Part shown: positions 9,480-17,132 of the stretch, one piece after another
How positions within the stretch are numbered: position 1 is the first letter of the stretch
Layout: each line of letters starts with the position of its first letter
NCBI RefSeq assembly: GCF_023715465.1
Contig: NZ_JAMBOE010000003.1
Location: 62,001 to 126,000 of the forward strand
DNA from: Paenibacillus macerans
Lineage (GTDB): Bacteria; Bacillota; Bacilli; Paenibacillales; Paenibacillaceae
DNA length: 64,000 bases
Direction of reading: 5' to 3'
The notes under the pieces: generated by a model
Databases searched by the model: none
What the model was told of the DNA's origin: nothing
The model's input: the letters and a program-made list of their open reading frames with translations, nothing else
Position numbers and translations under genes: made by a program

Positions 9480-10802
9480 CTAATTACCATAGCTTCCGCT
9501 AGGATTTGTTTTTCTTGCAAATAAGTATGTCAGGATTGCCAACAAGGCAATGGTAAAATAAACAACAGAAAAAGGCATTTTTAGATCAATCAGTCGTCCG
9601 ACCAGCGCAGGACCGAATGCTCCGCCTAACAGATAGGCCAGTGTGAAAATACCCATCCCCACACCCAGCTCAGCCGAACGGAGTGTCGTCGAAACTAAAT
9701 TGCTGCTAGAGGTGAGGACACCGTTGAATCCAATCATAAGAATAATGATTAATAAAGCATCGATCCATGGCGGCAAATTTACGGATACACCCAGTAGTAT
9801 AAATCCGCCGATGACGAGAGTTTGCGATATGACAAGCACGCGGGAGCTTCCGAAACGATCCGTCCAACCTCCGATCCGGGATCCGAGCAAGGCTGCGCAG
9901 GCGGCACCGGGAAGCATCAGCAGACCGATTTTGCTAGTCGGTAAATGAAAGGCGTTCTTCATCATGACAGGAAGAGTAAAGGTTAGCCCCGTGTTGCATA
10001 CGAAGGTAAGAAATCCAATCCCTAAAATTCGTCGGTAAGGAGCATTTTTCAGGAAAGATGCATCGATAAATGGATGTTCTTTTTTCTGAATATGAGTACC
10101 GAACCATAGAAGAACCGCTGCTCCTGCAATAAGCATAAACCAATAATTCGTAACCCCTAGCAATACAAACGCCAGTCCGGCGGAGAACAAAACAGCTCCG
10201 AGAAAATCGAATGAACCGCGGTCGAGTTTCTTGCTTGGAACATACTTGAATACCAAAGGGATAACAAATAGGCTTAAACTGGACACGATGAACAAAGCGC
10301 GCCAGCCAAAGTATTGCTCCACGAAGCCGCCGAACACAGGCCCGAAGCCGGAAGCAAAGGCGATTGTGGCGGATAACGTTCCCAGTACCCGTCCCTTGAC
10401 TGTAGGCTTAAAATATAGGGTTACTGCCGCATAAGACAGGGGAGAGATGGATGAGGCCCCTGCTGCTTGCAGCAGTCTCCCAATGATGACTTGCAGGTAT
10501 GAAGCTGCAAAGAAGCCGATCATAGAGCCGAAAGTTAAAAGGATTAAACCAATGACATACAGCTGACGGAAGGAAAAGGACTCCGTTAGCTTGCCGTAAG
10601 TACCGGCGCCGATAGCCATTAAAATGCTGTAACCGACCATGACCCAACTCACCTGCGAGGAGGTCAGGGCAAAGTCAGCGGAAATCGACGGTATAGACAA
10701 GTTAAACATGGTCATATTGATATTCCCGAAAATAATGAGCAAGCACAGTGTCCCCATTAATTTCCGCTCTTTGCCGGATAAAGCCATTGATTGAGCATCC
10801 AT
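9480..10802 (-). CDS. MFS transporter (DHA2-like drug/solute transporter)
   Basis: A 440-aa integral membrane protein with 12-14 predicted segments. Near the N-terminus it has NINMTMFNLSIPSISADF and SSQVSWVMVGYSILMAIGAG, then YGKLTESFSFRQLYVIGLIL, the MFS loop 2-3 pattern seen in TetL/K-like exporters. It could export or import a small molecule; the substrate is not determined. The start ATG 10802 follows GGAGG and lies 14 bp after the lactonase stop, so the two genes are almost certainly co-transcribed from the TetR-controlled lactonase promoter. Confidence 0.9.
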   Translation of the reverse strand: MDAQSMALSGKERKLMGTLCLLIIFGNINMTMFNLSIPSISADFALTSSQVSWVMVGYSILMAIGAGTYGKLTESFSFRQLYVIGLILLTFGSMIGFFAASYLQVIIGRLLQAAGASSISPLSYAAVTLYFKPTVKGRVLGTLSATIAFASGFGPVFGGFVEQYFGWRALFIVSSLSLFVIPLVFKYVPSKKLDRGSFDFLGAVLFSAGLAFVLLGVTNYWFMLIAGAAVLLWFGTHIQKKEHPFIDASFLKNAPYRRILGIGFLTFVCNTGLTFTLPVMMKNAFHLPTSKIGLLMLPGAACAALLGSRIGGWTDRFGSSRVLVISQTLVIGGFILLGVSVNLPPWIDALLIIILMIGFNGVLTSSSNLVSTTLRSAELGVGMGIFTLAYLLGGAFGPALVGRLIDLKMPFSVVYFTIALLAILTYLFARKTNPSGSYGN

Positions 10803-10816
10803 AGCCTATTCCTCCA

Positions 10817-11575
10817 TTACAGGAAGTCAGGAAAGGTGCGGCATATTTGCGCTTGATCTCTATCGTGTCCCAAGAAAACATAGGACGGCCGAACATCCTG
10901 AATCAACTCCTGCATGCGAATAATCGATTTGGCAGCCATCTCTTGATCGAATGTCAAGAACGGTACGCTACTCTCGAAGTTCTCCCGGGTATAAGCAACA
11001 TCAATCGTCAGAAGCACTGGACCTGACTTTTCCGTTGTGACGAGAACGGATTGATGCCCAGGGGAATGACCCGGAGTGAAGAAAATTTGAACCCCCGGAA
11101 TCAATTCATGGTCACCCTCAATGATTTGATATTGTAAATCGGGCAGCCTGCACTCTAATGGAGAGTAATCCTCATTGCCTATGGCCGCATCATACTCTGC
11201 CCTTTGAATAAGGATCGGCGTATTGCGGAAATGCCCGTTTCCCCCAGAATGATCCAAATGTAAATGGGAGCTAATGACCATCTGAATATCGTCAGGCCGA
11301 TAACCGACACGTTTTAAAACATTCACGATCGAGTCGCCGGCTGACATGTTGGGGACGACGCGCCCTTCACGTCTAGTCCCCTTGTAGTAATCGGGATTGT
11401 TGATAAAAGCGTCGGGCATCCCCGTATCGATGAGTATCGGCCCGCTGGTTGTTTCCAACAGAAACGACCACACAGGCATTCCGACTAATTTCCCGGGGGT
11501 AAGGGTTCGATTAACTGCCGATTGATCTAGGAAACATTCGCCTACAGGTAAAAAATACAGCTTCTTGATATACAT
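10817..11575 (-). CDS. N-acyl-homoserine lactonase, AiiA-like (metallo-beta-lactamase fold)
   Basis: A 252-aa protein very close in layout to Bacillus AiiA, which opens the lactone ring of acyl-homoserine lactone signals. It has the opening YIKKLYFLPVGECFLD, the metal motif HLHLDH (His104, His106, Asp108, His109), then His170 in TPGHSPGHQ, Asp192, Tyr195 and His237 in FLGHD. These match all AiiA di-zinc ligands and the active-site Tyr to within two positions. I chose start ATG 11575, eight bases after GAAGGGTG. The longer frame to 11659 would run through the promoter and both operators. It is first in the cluster with MFS and amidase genes. Cytoplasmic. Confidence 0.92.
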   Translation of the reverse strand: MYIKKLYFLPVGECFLDQSAVNRTLTPGKLVGMPVWSFLLETTSGPILIDTGMPDAFINNPDYYKGTRREGRVVPNMSAGDSIVNVLKRVGYRPDDIQMVISSHLHLDHSGGNGHFRNTPILIQRAEYDAAIGNEDYSPLECRLPDLQYQIIEGDHELIPGVQIFFTPGHSPGHQSVLVTTEKSGPVLLTIDVAYTRENFESSVPFLTFDQEMAAKSIIRMQELIQDVRPSYVFLGHDRDQAQICRTFPDFL

Positions 11576-11603
11576 CCCAGTTTCACCCTTCATATTATAA
11601 ATT

Positions 11604-11659
11604 CGGACAAGTTGTCCGTTATGTGTATTTACTATAACGGACAACTTGTCCGATGTCAA
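11604..11659 (-). promoter_or_regulatory. Lactonase promoter with two perfect TetR-type operators
   Basis: On the minus strand a consensus -35 TTGACA (11654-11659) and -10 TATAGT (11631-11636) are separated by exactly 17 bp. The palindrome CGGACAAGTTGTCCG (read on minus, 11638-11652) fills that spacer. A second palindrome with perfect arms lies at 11604-11618, just past the expected start of transcription. This is the classic layout for repressor exclusion of RNA polymerase, and the same motif occurs before tetR and the amidase. Confidence 0.85.
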
Positions 11660-11775
11660 TTCGATGGCAGTCGGGATTCGGCAAAAGCTTTACGCTGCAA
11701 AAATCCGCCAAGCTGGAGAATGTCGCCTATGTGGAGTGCAAAGAAACGATCGGGCCGAAAAAGTTCTATTATTGA
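11653..11775 (+). pseudogene. Possible C-terminal gene remnant
   Basis: A plus-strand frame of 40 codons reads SGFGKSFTLQKSAKLENV, then AYVECKETIGPKKFYY and a stop. Its composition looks like real protein, but it starts inside the lactonase promoter and has no ribosome site. I do not recognise the family. It may be the tail of a gene whose front was replaced when the lactonase cluster arrived. Confidence 0.25.
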
Positions 11776-12041
11776 AGCTGGATGCAGACCACTTCCTCTT
11801 CTAACGATTTCAGAATATCCGAAGCAGCCCCTCTGCCGCATGCGAAAAACGAAGTGTTTTGCCGTATAGTTTGTTCTTGTCAAGGAAAGCATGACCGTGG
11901 CTTTGACCTTTGGGCACATCTAATAGCCGCAATCACGTATATTGCAGGAACCGGTCGTCGGCGGCGTCGCTACAGGCGAATGCTATTTCTTTCACAACGC
12001 AGCTGCGTGCCAGAACGGCGCAACGGACTGATGCCAAAAAC

Positions 12042-12087
12042 AAAAAACATGGCCTTTCTCCAGGAGAAGGTCATGTTTTTGTTTTCT
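12042..12087 (+). terminator. Strong hairpin in a gene-poor stretch
   Basis: AAAAACATG-GCC-TTTCTCC (12042-12061) pairs with GGAGAA-GGT-CATGTTTTT (12063-12080), followed by TTTTTGTTTT. A-rich flanking bases on the other side make it usable in both directions. No intact plus-strand gene precedes it. Confidence 0.55.
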
Positions 12088-12164
12088 GGCGCGTACTGAC
12101 TTACCTGCGCGTTTGATAGTATCGTTACGCCAGATCCTTTTTATAGGCGTCATTGTACACATAG

Positions 12165-12422
12165 GTGGTATATCTTACCGGATACCAAAAGGACGAATTC
12201 TGCTGGCTGGCTGCCGTCCCGGATCCATCCGGCAATCTTCGCCAGATTGGAATCATCGAGTTCGGAACAGGAGACAAAGATCGCAAGGATTTTTACATCA
12301 GAAGTCAAAAGCTGTTTACCGGTGAAGATAAGAGAGCTTTGTGTACCTGGAAACGAGTATTCGCGCCGAAGTTAAAATCAGAAACTGGACCAAGGCAGGT
12401 CTACTCCGAGATCCAGTTTTTT
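12165..12422 (+). pseudogene. Unrecognised gene remnant ending at a terminator
   Basis: A plus-strand frame gives protein-like sequence (YLTGYQKDEFCWLAAVPD, then GNLRQIGIIEFGTGDKD, then FYIRSQKLFTGEDK). It lacks a ribosome site and is followed by a hairpin AAACTGGA/TCCAGTTT with a T-run (12382-12422). The presence of a terminator suggests a former gene end. The family is unknown to me. Apart from this and the fragment at 11653-11775, the stretch 11660-12525 holds no gene I can support. Confidence 0.25.
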
Positions 12423-12627
12423 ACAATGTTTATAGTTTAGACCATTTCTGGGTATTTTTAGTACAACATAAGCAAATATTAACAACAAAATCAAACCATA
12501 TATTACTTTAAGAATTATTGGAGCTTCAACTATCAAATCTATTAAATACTACGCGGCCAAATATAAAGCATGCAATGGAAAGAATGATAAGTATCATCAT
12601 TTTTTGAGTTAATTTTGATTTCTTCAT
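12379..12627 (-). pseudogene. Frameshifted small membrane protein
   Basis: From ATG 12627 (after GAGGGTG) the frame reads MKKSKLTQKMMILIILSIAC and stops after 33 residues at 12526. Skipping one T in the TTT near 12552 restores a second hydrophobic stretch (APIILKVIYGLILLLIFAYV) and an extension to a stop at 12379. The simplest reading is a two-segment membrane protein of about 80 aa broken by a single-base insertion. The intact 33-aa product remains possible. Function unknown. Confidence 0.35.
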
Positions 12628-12672
12628 GTACACCCTCGACTTGTTTAAATTCCAATGCTTCCATTCTTTCTC

Positions 12673-13464
12673 TCAAAAAATCTTTATCGTGAAACTGATA
12701 AAATAGGCAGCAGGTATTAATAAAAATTGTGCAAGTAAGGTTCCGAAAAACCTCGAAATCATTAGCAACAAATAGATCTTTCCTAATTTCTCTTTGTAGA
12801 TCGCATTATTGCAAGCCTTATCCGTAATTAATCCTATCTGTGGATCTATAAAAATCGTCAATAATATCGTTGCAATACCGTTAATTAGTCCAGATGACTG
12901 TGAGGCGGATGTTCCCAATTCTGGGACCAAATACGCTGCGTAAAGCGAAGATAAAACACCAACCGTATAAATAGCCGTTACCAAGACATTCAAAAGTATA
13001 AATCTCTTTGGAATCCCTAGGTACCGGATGCCTGAAAGCTGAAAATAAGGTTTTTGAACATAATGCCTTGTGTTCATTAATTGACCAATTGTTACACTTG
13101 AAATCAACTTTGGTAAAGACCCTGCAACTTCAAACCTAGATATAACTCGCCCCCATAAGTTAACAAGTGTAGGGAAAAGGAGAATGCCTAATATTGTGCC
13201 AAAAGATGAGGCAACTATGATAATCCTTAGATACTCTAAAACATCAAAATTCAAGGCAACCTTGCCATAGTCTATAAACTTTGCCGTCATTGGTGCTTGT
13301 ATTAGATTAGCTGTCCGGGAGATTAGAACAGTAATCCCCAATAATGAAAGTGCCACGGCAAGTTTATTTATTTTAACCCCAGCTAAACGTAACGCGTAAG
13401 ATGAAGTTTCAACCATATGTATGATCATAGTTAGTACAAAAACAGCAATTAAGTTATGTACCAT
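12673..13464 (-). CDS. amj: Lipid II flippase, Amj family
   Basis: A 263-aa polytopic membrane protein matching Amj (YdaH) of B. subtilis in length and sequence style: FVLTMIIHMVETSSYALRLA at the N-terminus, then KLAVALSLLGITVLISRTAN and LIQAPMTAKFIDYG. Amj moves the peptidoglycan precursor lipid II across the membrane and can replace MurJ. In B. subtilis it is induced by envelope stress. It stands alone here in an AT-rich block. Two hydrophobic C-terminal segments complete the expected topology. Confidence 0.85.
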   Translation of the reverse strand: MVHNLIAVFVLTMIIHMVETSSYALRLAGVKINKLAVALSLLGITVLISRTANLIQAPMTAKFIDYGKVALNFDVLEYLRIIIVASSFGTILGILLFPTLVNLWGRVISRFEVAGSLPKLISSVTIGQLMNTRHYVQKPYFQLSGIRYLGIPKRFILLNVLVTAIYTVGVLSSLYAAYLVPELGTSASQSSGLINGIATILLTIFIDPQIGLITDKACNNAIYKEKLGKIYLLLMISRFFGTLLAQFLLIPAAYFISFTIKIF

Positions 13465-13595
13465 GGTACTTCTCCTTTTTAGAGGACATCATTGTATTCC
13501 CAGGAGTGTAATATCTCATGGTTCTTTCTTAACAATGATGAATGTGCCTTCTTTGATTAATCATAGCTCTGTTTTTTGAAATTCATGTAAACCAA

Positions 13596-13615
13596 GGGAC
13601 GACCTTAGTCGTCCC
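13596..13615. terminator. Short hairpin upstream of amj and downstream of the acetyltransferase
   Basis: GGGACGAC and GTCGTCCC with a four-base loop. On the minus strand it lies about 50 bp past the acetyltransferase stop. There is no clear T-run, so its efficiency is uncertain. Confidence 0.4.
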
Positions 13616-13663
13616 CCCGCGTGATTTCAATGTTTGATGATGTTCATGCCATCCCCAATTACT

Positions 13664-14104
13664 TTACACATATTTATATTTTGCGATCACTTCCCCCCAC
13701 GGAGCCAATCCATCTTCTGTGAATCCTGCCTTTGAATACAATCTTCTTGCTCTCTCATTCTCGGGTTTATATCCCAAAATCAGTACATCCGTTCTATCTT
13801 GGCGGTTTCTTATCTCTTCAATTATCTTACAAACGGCTATGAATCCATATCCCATACCTTGAAAGTGTCGATCGATCATAAAACGGTACATCCAATAATT
13901 GTTATCATCCGGATCAATTCCATATAACGTATACCCAATCATTGTCTCGTGCTTATATATAGCCATACTCGAAAACCCGTGCAGAAACTGTGCTTCAGCA
14001 ATTGAATACACATTGGGTGCTATAAATTGTTGTTGCTCTTTTTCCGGTTTTAATGCTGCACATTCTTCCCAATTATCTTTGTTAATTCTTTGTAATCTAA
14101 TCAT
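13664..14104 (-). CDS. GNAT acetyltransferase, BltD/spermidine acetyltransferase-like
   Basis: A 146-aa GNAT-fold enzyme that transfers acetyl from acetyl-CoA to an amine. The start ATG 14104 follows GGAGGG by five bases; an upstream in-frame extension lacks a ribosome site. The acetyl-CoA loop is seen as MIDRHFQGMGYGFIAV (R/Q-x-x-G-x-G/A pattern), and the C-terminal PENERARRLYSKAGFTEDG is typical of BltD/PaiA-like polyamine acetyltransferases. The substrate is inferred from similarity only. It lies in an AT-rich set of small enzyme genes on one strand. Confidence 0.8.
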   Translation of the reverse strand: MIRLQRINKDNWEECAALKPEKEQQQFIAPNVYSIAEAQFLHGFSSMAIYKHETMIGYTLYGIDPDDNNYWMYRFMIDRHFQGMGYGFIAVCKIIEEIRNRQDRTDVLILGYKPENERARRLYSKAGFTEDGLAPWGEVIAKYKYV

Positions 14105-14256
14105 CGGAACCCTCCAATTTGTAGAGAGACCCGATACAGCCTCTCTACCTAATATAATGCCTTCACCGACAAGTCCATTAAAATACACTGGTTATTTCTC
14201 ATACCACATCACACCTTTCAAAAGTTTTAACCCACTATAACGGTATCGCAAAAACA

Positions 14257-14291
14257 ACCCAGCCCTAGATTGCCCCTATCTTAGGCTGGGT
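14257..14291. repeat. Hairpin repeat, copy 1 of 4 (terminator-like)
   Basis: ACCCAGCCCTAGAT pairs with ATCTTAGGCTGGGT. It lies downstream of the VOC gene (minus strand). Related hairpins sharing the GGCTGGG arm and an AGAT...ATCT inner part occur at 23099, 24529 and 24994. Confidence 0.65.
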
Positions 14292-14359
14292 CGAAACAAC
14301 TAAGTACTTTAACTTTAATATTATCATATCATAAATTGGAATTGATGTTACTTTTTGCT

Positions 14360-14815
14360 TCACCATTTCTTCTTTTGCTCAATAAATTCTTCTTTAATTT
14401 CGTCTTCCGGATCCCAAATTGACCAAGCTGCTTCTAATAAATTCCCTTCATTATCTCTAAAATAAAAATATTTTGCTTCCCCAGCCCCTAGCGTATGTAA
14501 ATCTTCAACCATTATTCCTTTGTCTTTTAGCAACTTATGGGTATATTCAATATCTGGGCAATTAATCGCCATGATAGGAAATGGTTTCCCATTTCTCATG
14601 ATTTCCAACGATTTCTTGTCATCGGTTTCTATAAGTAATAATGCAATTGAGTTTTTATGCGGGTGATGTAATACTGCAACAAATGAGCCTCGCTCTTGAA
14701 ACTTATTCATGAGTTTAAATTCTAGGTTCTCGGTGTACCATGCGATGGATTCATCAATTTGGGTTGTTGGAACATAAACGTAGCCAATACGTGAAAAGGC
14801 AAACTTTAGGTTCAT
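14360..14815 (-). CDS. VOC/glyoxalase family protein
   Basis: A 151-aa protein with the vicinal-oxygen-chelate fold: RIGYVYVPTTQIDESIAWYT near the start, and FRDNEGNLLEAAW with the second metal Glu near the C-terminus. The family includes glyoxalase I, dioxygenases and antibiotic-binding resistance proteins, and the substrate cannot be assigned. Start ATG 14815 follows AAGGAGT. The gene sits between a phosphotransferase and an acetyltransferase on the same strand, a common arrangement in resistance-like islands. Confidence 0.82.
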   Translation of the reverse strand: MNLKFAFSRIGYVYVPTTQIDESIAWYTENLEFKLMNKFQERGSFVAVLHHPHKNSIALLLIETDDKKSLEIMRNGKPFPIMAINCPDIEYTHKLLKDKGIMVEDLHTLGAGEAKYFYFRDNEGNLLEAAWSIWDPEDEIKEEFIEQKKKW

Positions 14816-14863
14816 TGAAAGTACTCCTTGTTTTTTTATGGTACGTCCCGCCTACTTCCGGTT

Positions 14864-15811
14864 TCACTCCAGAAGTTCTTCACTTAAATAAATATTGTTT
14901 TGAACGATTTTTTTCACTCGTTTCGTTGTGCTTGGACCCTTAGGTAGATCGGCAGCTCGATATAATAAAATCCAACGCAAACAAGCAATTGCTTCAAAAA
15001 TCCGCAAGTCATCCGCAGGGTCAGTTAACCCTAAAAATGCTGAATGATAAATTTCTCCATACCTCTCGCCAGCATAAATCTTCATTAAGAATACTGACCA
15101 TGCGATATCGTATCTAGGATCACCAAGTTGTCCATTGGTCCAATCGATTATTGTATAGCGCCCCTGTTCCTCTACGATATTCCCTAAGTTATAGTCGCCA
15201 TGTATTAAACTGTTTTGGCCAAGCTCTGTCATATTAATAACGTTCATTAATGTACGGTTTAAATCTTCGTGCATTTCTATCGAAGGAAAAAAGTATTGAA
15301 TAAAATCATACCTTGGAATTAATAACGAGGCGCGGTCATCCAAACGAAATTTATGCACCTCGGCTAACATTCGTGCTAGATTCTTAAGTTTGTTTTTGTT
15401 TATTTTGGAGACTGGCGTGCCATCATAACTGGTCAGCAAAACTTGATTGTTATCTACGTCAACGCCCCAACCATAAGGCTTCGAGACACTTATACCTCTA
15501 TTGTATAGTTCCGATAGGAGTTTGTATTGGTTCTCAATATTAGGTTTAGAACTTTTATTCCATATCTTGAGAACATAAGATCTATTACCTGATTCCACTT
15601 TTACAACATCCGCTTCAAGCCCTGGTGATAAAGGAATCACTTCGTACGCTTGTGTTTTTAGGTTTAAAGTGTCTTGTTCCAGTTCAACCCAATGAATGTT
15701 GAGAGTATTTATTGTAGGTTCCTGCCTTTCATGGGATTTCTTTTCCCCACTCATCCAAATCACGTATTCATTTATAACCTCTTTTAAAGTATTCGCTGAG
15801 ACAGCTTCCAT
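14864..15811 (-). CDS. Aminoglycoside phosphotransferase (APH) family kinase
   Basis: A kinase-fold phosphotransferase of about 315 aa. The catalytic Brenner motif is LIHGDYNLGNIV and the metal motif IIDWTNGQLGDPRYD, with an N-lobe Lys in RSYVLKIWNK. The family phosphorylates aminoglycosides, choline, homoserine and other small alcohols; the true substrate is open. I prefer ATG 15811 over TTG 15838, and ATG 15754 is a third possibility. It follows the Nudix gene by about 50 bp and is likely co-transcribed with it. Confidence 0.8.
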   Translation of the reverse strand: MEAVSANTLKEVINEYVIWMSGEKKSHERQEPTINTLNIHWVELEQDTLNLKTQAYEVIPLSPGLEADVVKVESGNRSYVLKIWNKSSKPNIENQYKLLSELYNRGISVSKPYGWGVDVDNNQVLLTSYDGTPVSKINKNKLKNLARMLAEVHKFRLDDRASLLIPRYDFIQYFFPSIEMHEDLNRTLMNVINMTELGQNSLIHGDYNLGNIVEEQGRYTIIDWTNGQLGDPRYDIAWSVFLMKIYAGERYGEIYHSAFLGLTDPADDLRIFEAIACLRWILLYRAADLPKGPSTTKRVKKIVQNNIYLSEELLE

Positions 15812-15861
15812 GAAATGCCTCTGCAGTCCCAGAGTCAACGGTCCGCCGCGTGAATCCAGTG

Positions 15862-16332
15862 TTATAAGAAGTCTGAGCCCTCCTCAATATCCCCACAAAA
15901 TGTCTTTCGCTTTAAATTTTGATTGTTAAATTCTACTAAAAATTGATCTTTATAATTTATACAATATTCAATTTGTTCTCTAAAACTCCTCCAAGTTATC
16001 ATATTCAATGCCTCTTCAATTGTAAAAAATCCAATCTCTAGGCTTTCATTCGATGTTCTAAACGTTCCCCCAATGGGTCTTCCCAAAAATAAGGTGTTAC
16101 AAACGGATTCCTTAACATTCTGAAACAACCCGCAAAACTTCACGATTTCTATATCTATTCCAGTCTCTTCTTTAGTTTCCCGTACTACTGCGGAGGATAG
16201 TGCTTCCCCCTCTTCAACTCGACCACCAGGAATTTCCCAGCCTCGCTTTGGACCATAAATTAACAAAATTTCATGATGGTCATTTATCACAACCGCAGCA
16301 GCGGTCACTGTATGCTTTGGAGAATTTTCCAC
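15862..16332 (-). CDS. Nudix hydrolase
   Basis: A 156-aa pyrophosphohydrolase with an intact Nudix box, beginning GGRVEEGEALSSAVVRE and continuing TKEETGI (G-x5-E-x7-RE-x2-EE-x-G). The family cleaves nucleoside diphosphate derivatives, and the substrate cannot be predicted. Start GTG 16332 after AAAGGA. It is the first of a group of AT-rich minus-strand genes (Nudix, APH, VOC, GNAT). Confidence 0.87.
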   Translation of the reverse strand: MENSPKHTVTAAAVVINDHHEILLIYGPKRGWEIPGGRVEEGEALSSAVVRETKEETGIDIEIVKFCGLFQNVKESVCNTLFLGRPIGGTFRTSNESLEIGFFTIEEALNMITWRSFREQIEYCINYKDQFLVEFNNQNLKRKTFCGDIEEGSDFL

Positions 16333-16626
16333 TTTATTGTTCCTTTCTTTAATGTAATAGTATTGATTTGGCTGACTTCATATAACGTTATGGTATTAAC
16401 GGAATGCCATGATTATACATCTGACAGCCAAGGGAAGAACGAATCTAAGTGCTATATGATGAGATGCTCATTCGATTCTGCTCTCAAGCTAATTTTATTT
16501 CTTTTGCTAGGTTCTCAGTGTACATTTCGACAATATAGCCTACACTACATACTATATCAAAGACGCAAAATCTTAATAGAATTAGGCCTCGATATTTGAT
16601 AAAATAGTTCTATCAAGATTTAAAGT

Positions 16627-16643
16627 GCGTGTTCAACCTCTTA
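16627..16643 (+). other. Scar-like match to the flanks of the 47.6-kb MITE-like element
   Basis: GCGTGTTCAACCTCTTA equals the left flank of the element at 47602-47769 (GCGT plus terminal GTTC) joined directly to its right flank AACCTCTTA. It could be an empty or excised site of that family. The surrounding gap 16333-16657 otherwise holds an inverted repeat TTGATA/TATCAA (16596-16616) and no gene. Confidence 0.3.
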
Positions 16644-16657
16644 AAGGAGCGGAACTT

Positions 16658-17017
16658 ATGGACAATGAATTAACAGAGTTGCTGCGGTCCGTTATTAAAG
16701 AAGAATTAACACCGGTTAACGAGCGAATGGATCGATTTGGTCAACGTTTCGATCGGATAGATCAACGTTTCGATCAGGTAGATCAACGTTTCGATCAGGT
16801 AGATCAACGCTTTGAACAGGTAGATCAACGCTTGGATCGTCTAGAAAATGAACAGCAAGCCATGAAACAAGATCAGGAACTAATTAAACGTGCAGTGCTG
16901 GAAACCAATGATCGACTCAAGAATGTGGAATCCATTCTGGAGAATCAGCATAAAATCATCGAATTGCTTTCCGCTCGCTCCATCCAGCAGGAAGCTGAAC
17001 TGAAAAGAATCAAGTAA
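16658..17017 (+). CDS. Small coiled-coil protein with heptad repeats
   Basis: A 119-aa hydrophilic protein starting at ATG 16658, eight bases after AAAGGAG. Residues about 28-62 are near-exact seven-residue repeats of the form DQRFDQV, encoded by 21-bp tandem DNA repeats, and the rest is also predicted coiled coil. There is no signal peptide or membrane segment. The function is unknown; such short proteins often act as scaffolds or oligomerisation modules. The repeats could change copy number by slippage without breaking the frame. Confidence 0.75.
   Translation: MDNELTELLRSVIKEELTPVNERMDRFGQRFDRIDQRFDQVDQRFDQVDQRFEQVDQRLDRLENEQQAMKQDQELIKRAVLETNDRLKNVESILENQHKIIELLSARSIQQEAELKRIK
16740..16845 (+). 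repeat. 21-bp tandem repeats inside the coiled-coil gene
   Basis: About five copies of a 21-bp unit of the form GATCAACGTTTCGATCAGGT+A, each encoding one heptad. The phase matches the codons, so copy changes add or remove whole heptads. Confidence 0.8.
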
Positions 17018-17058
17018 ACGATCCGGTGGTTGTCATTCGCATCTGCTGCAAAATGCAA

Positions 17059-17080
17059 GGAGACGGCCATCGCCGTCTCC
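17059..17080 (+). terminator. Hairpin after the coiled-coil gene
   Basis: GGAGACGGC pairs with GCCGTCTCC around a four-base loop, 42 bp past the stop. The trailing sequence is only moderately T-rich. Confidence 0.55.
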
Positions 17081-17132
17081 TTAATGTCATCATAACTATC
17101 TCGATTATTGCTCCACGTTATGGCTCGAGTTT

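Noticed and set aside
11782..12099. A 105-codon plus-strand frame in the gene-poor region
   Set aside because: It runs through the hairpin at 12042-12087, has mixed composition and no ribosome site.
16740..16845. CRISPR-like regular repeats
   Set aside because: The 21-bp units are contiguous with no spacers and encode heptads in a real gene.
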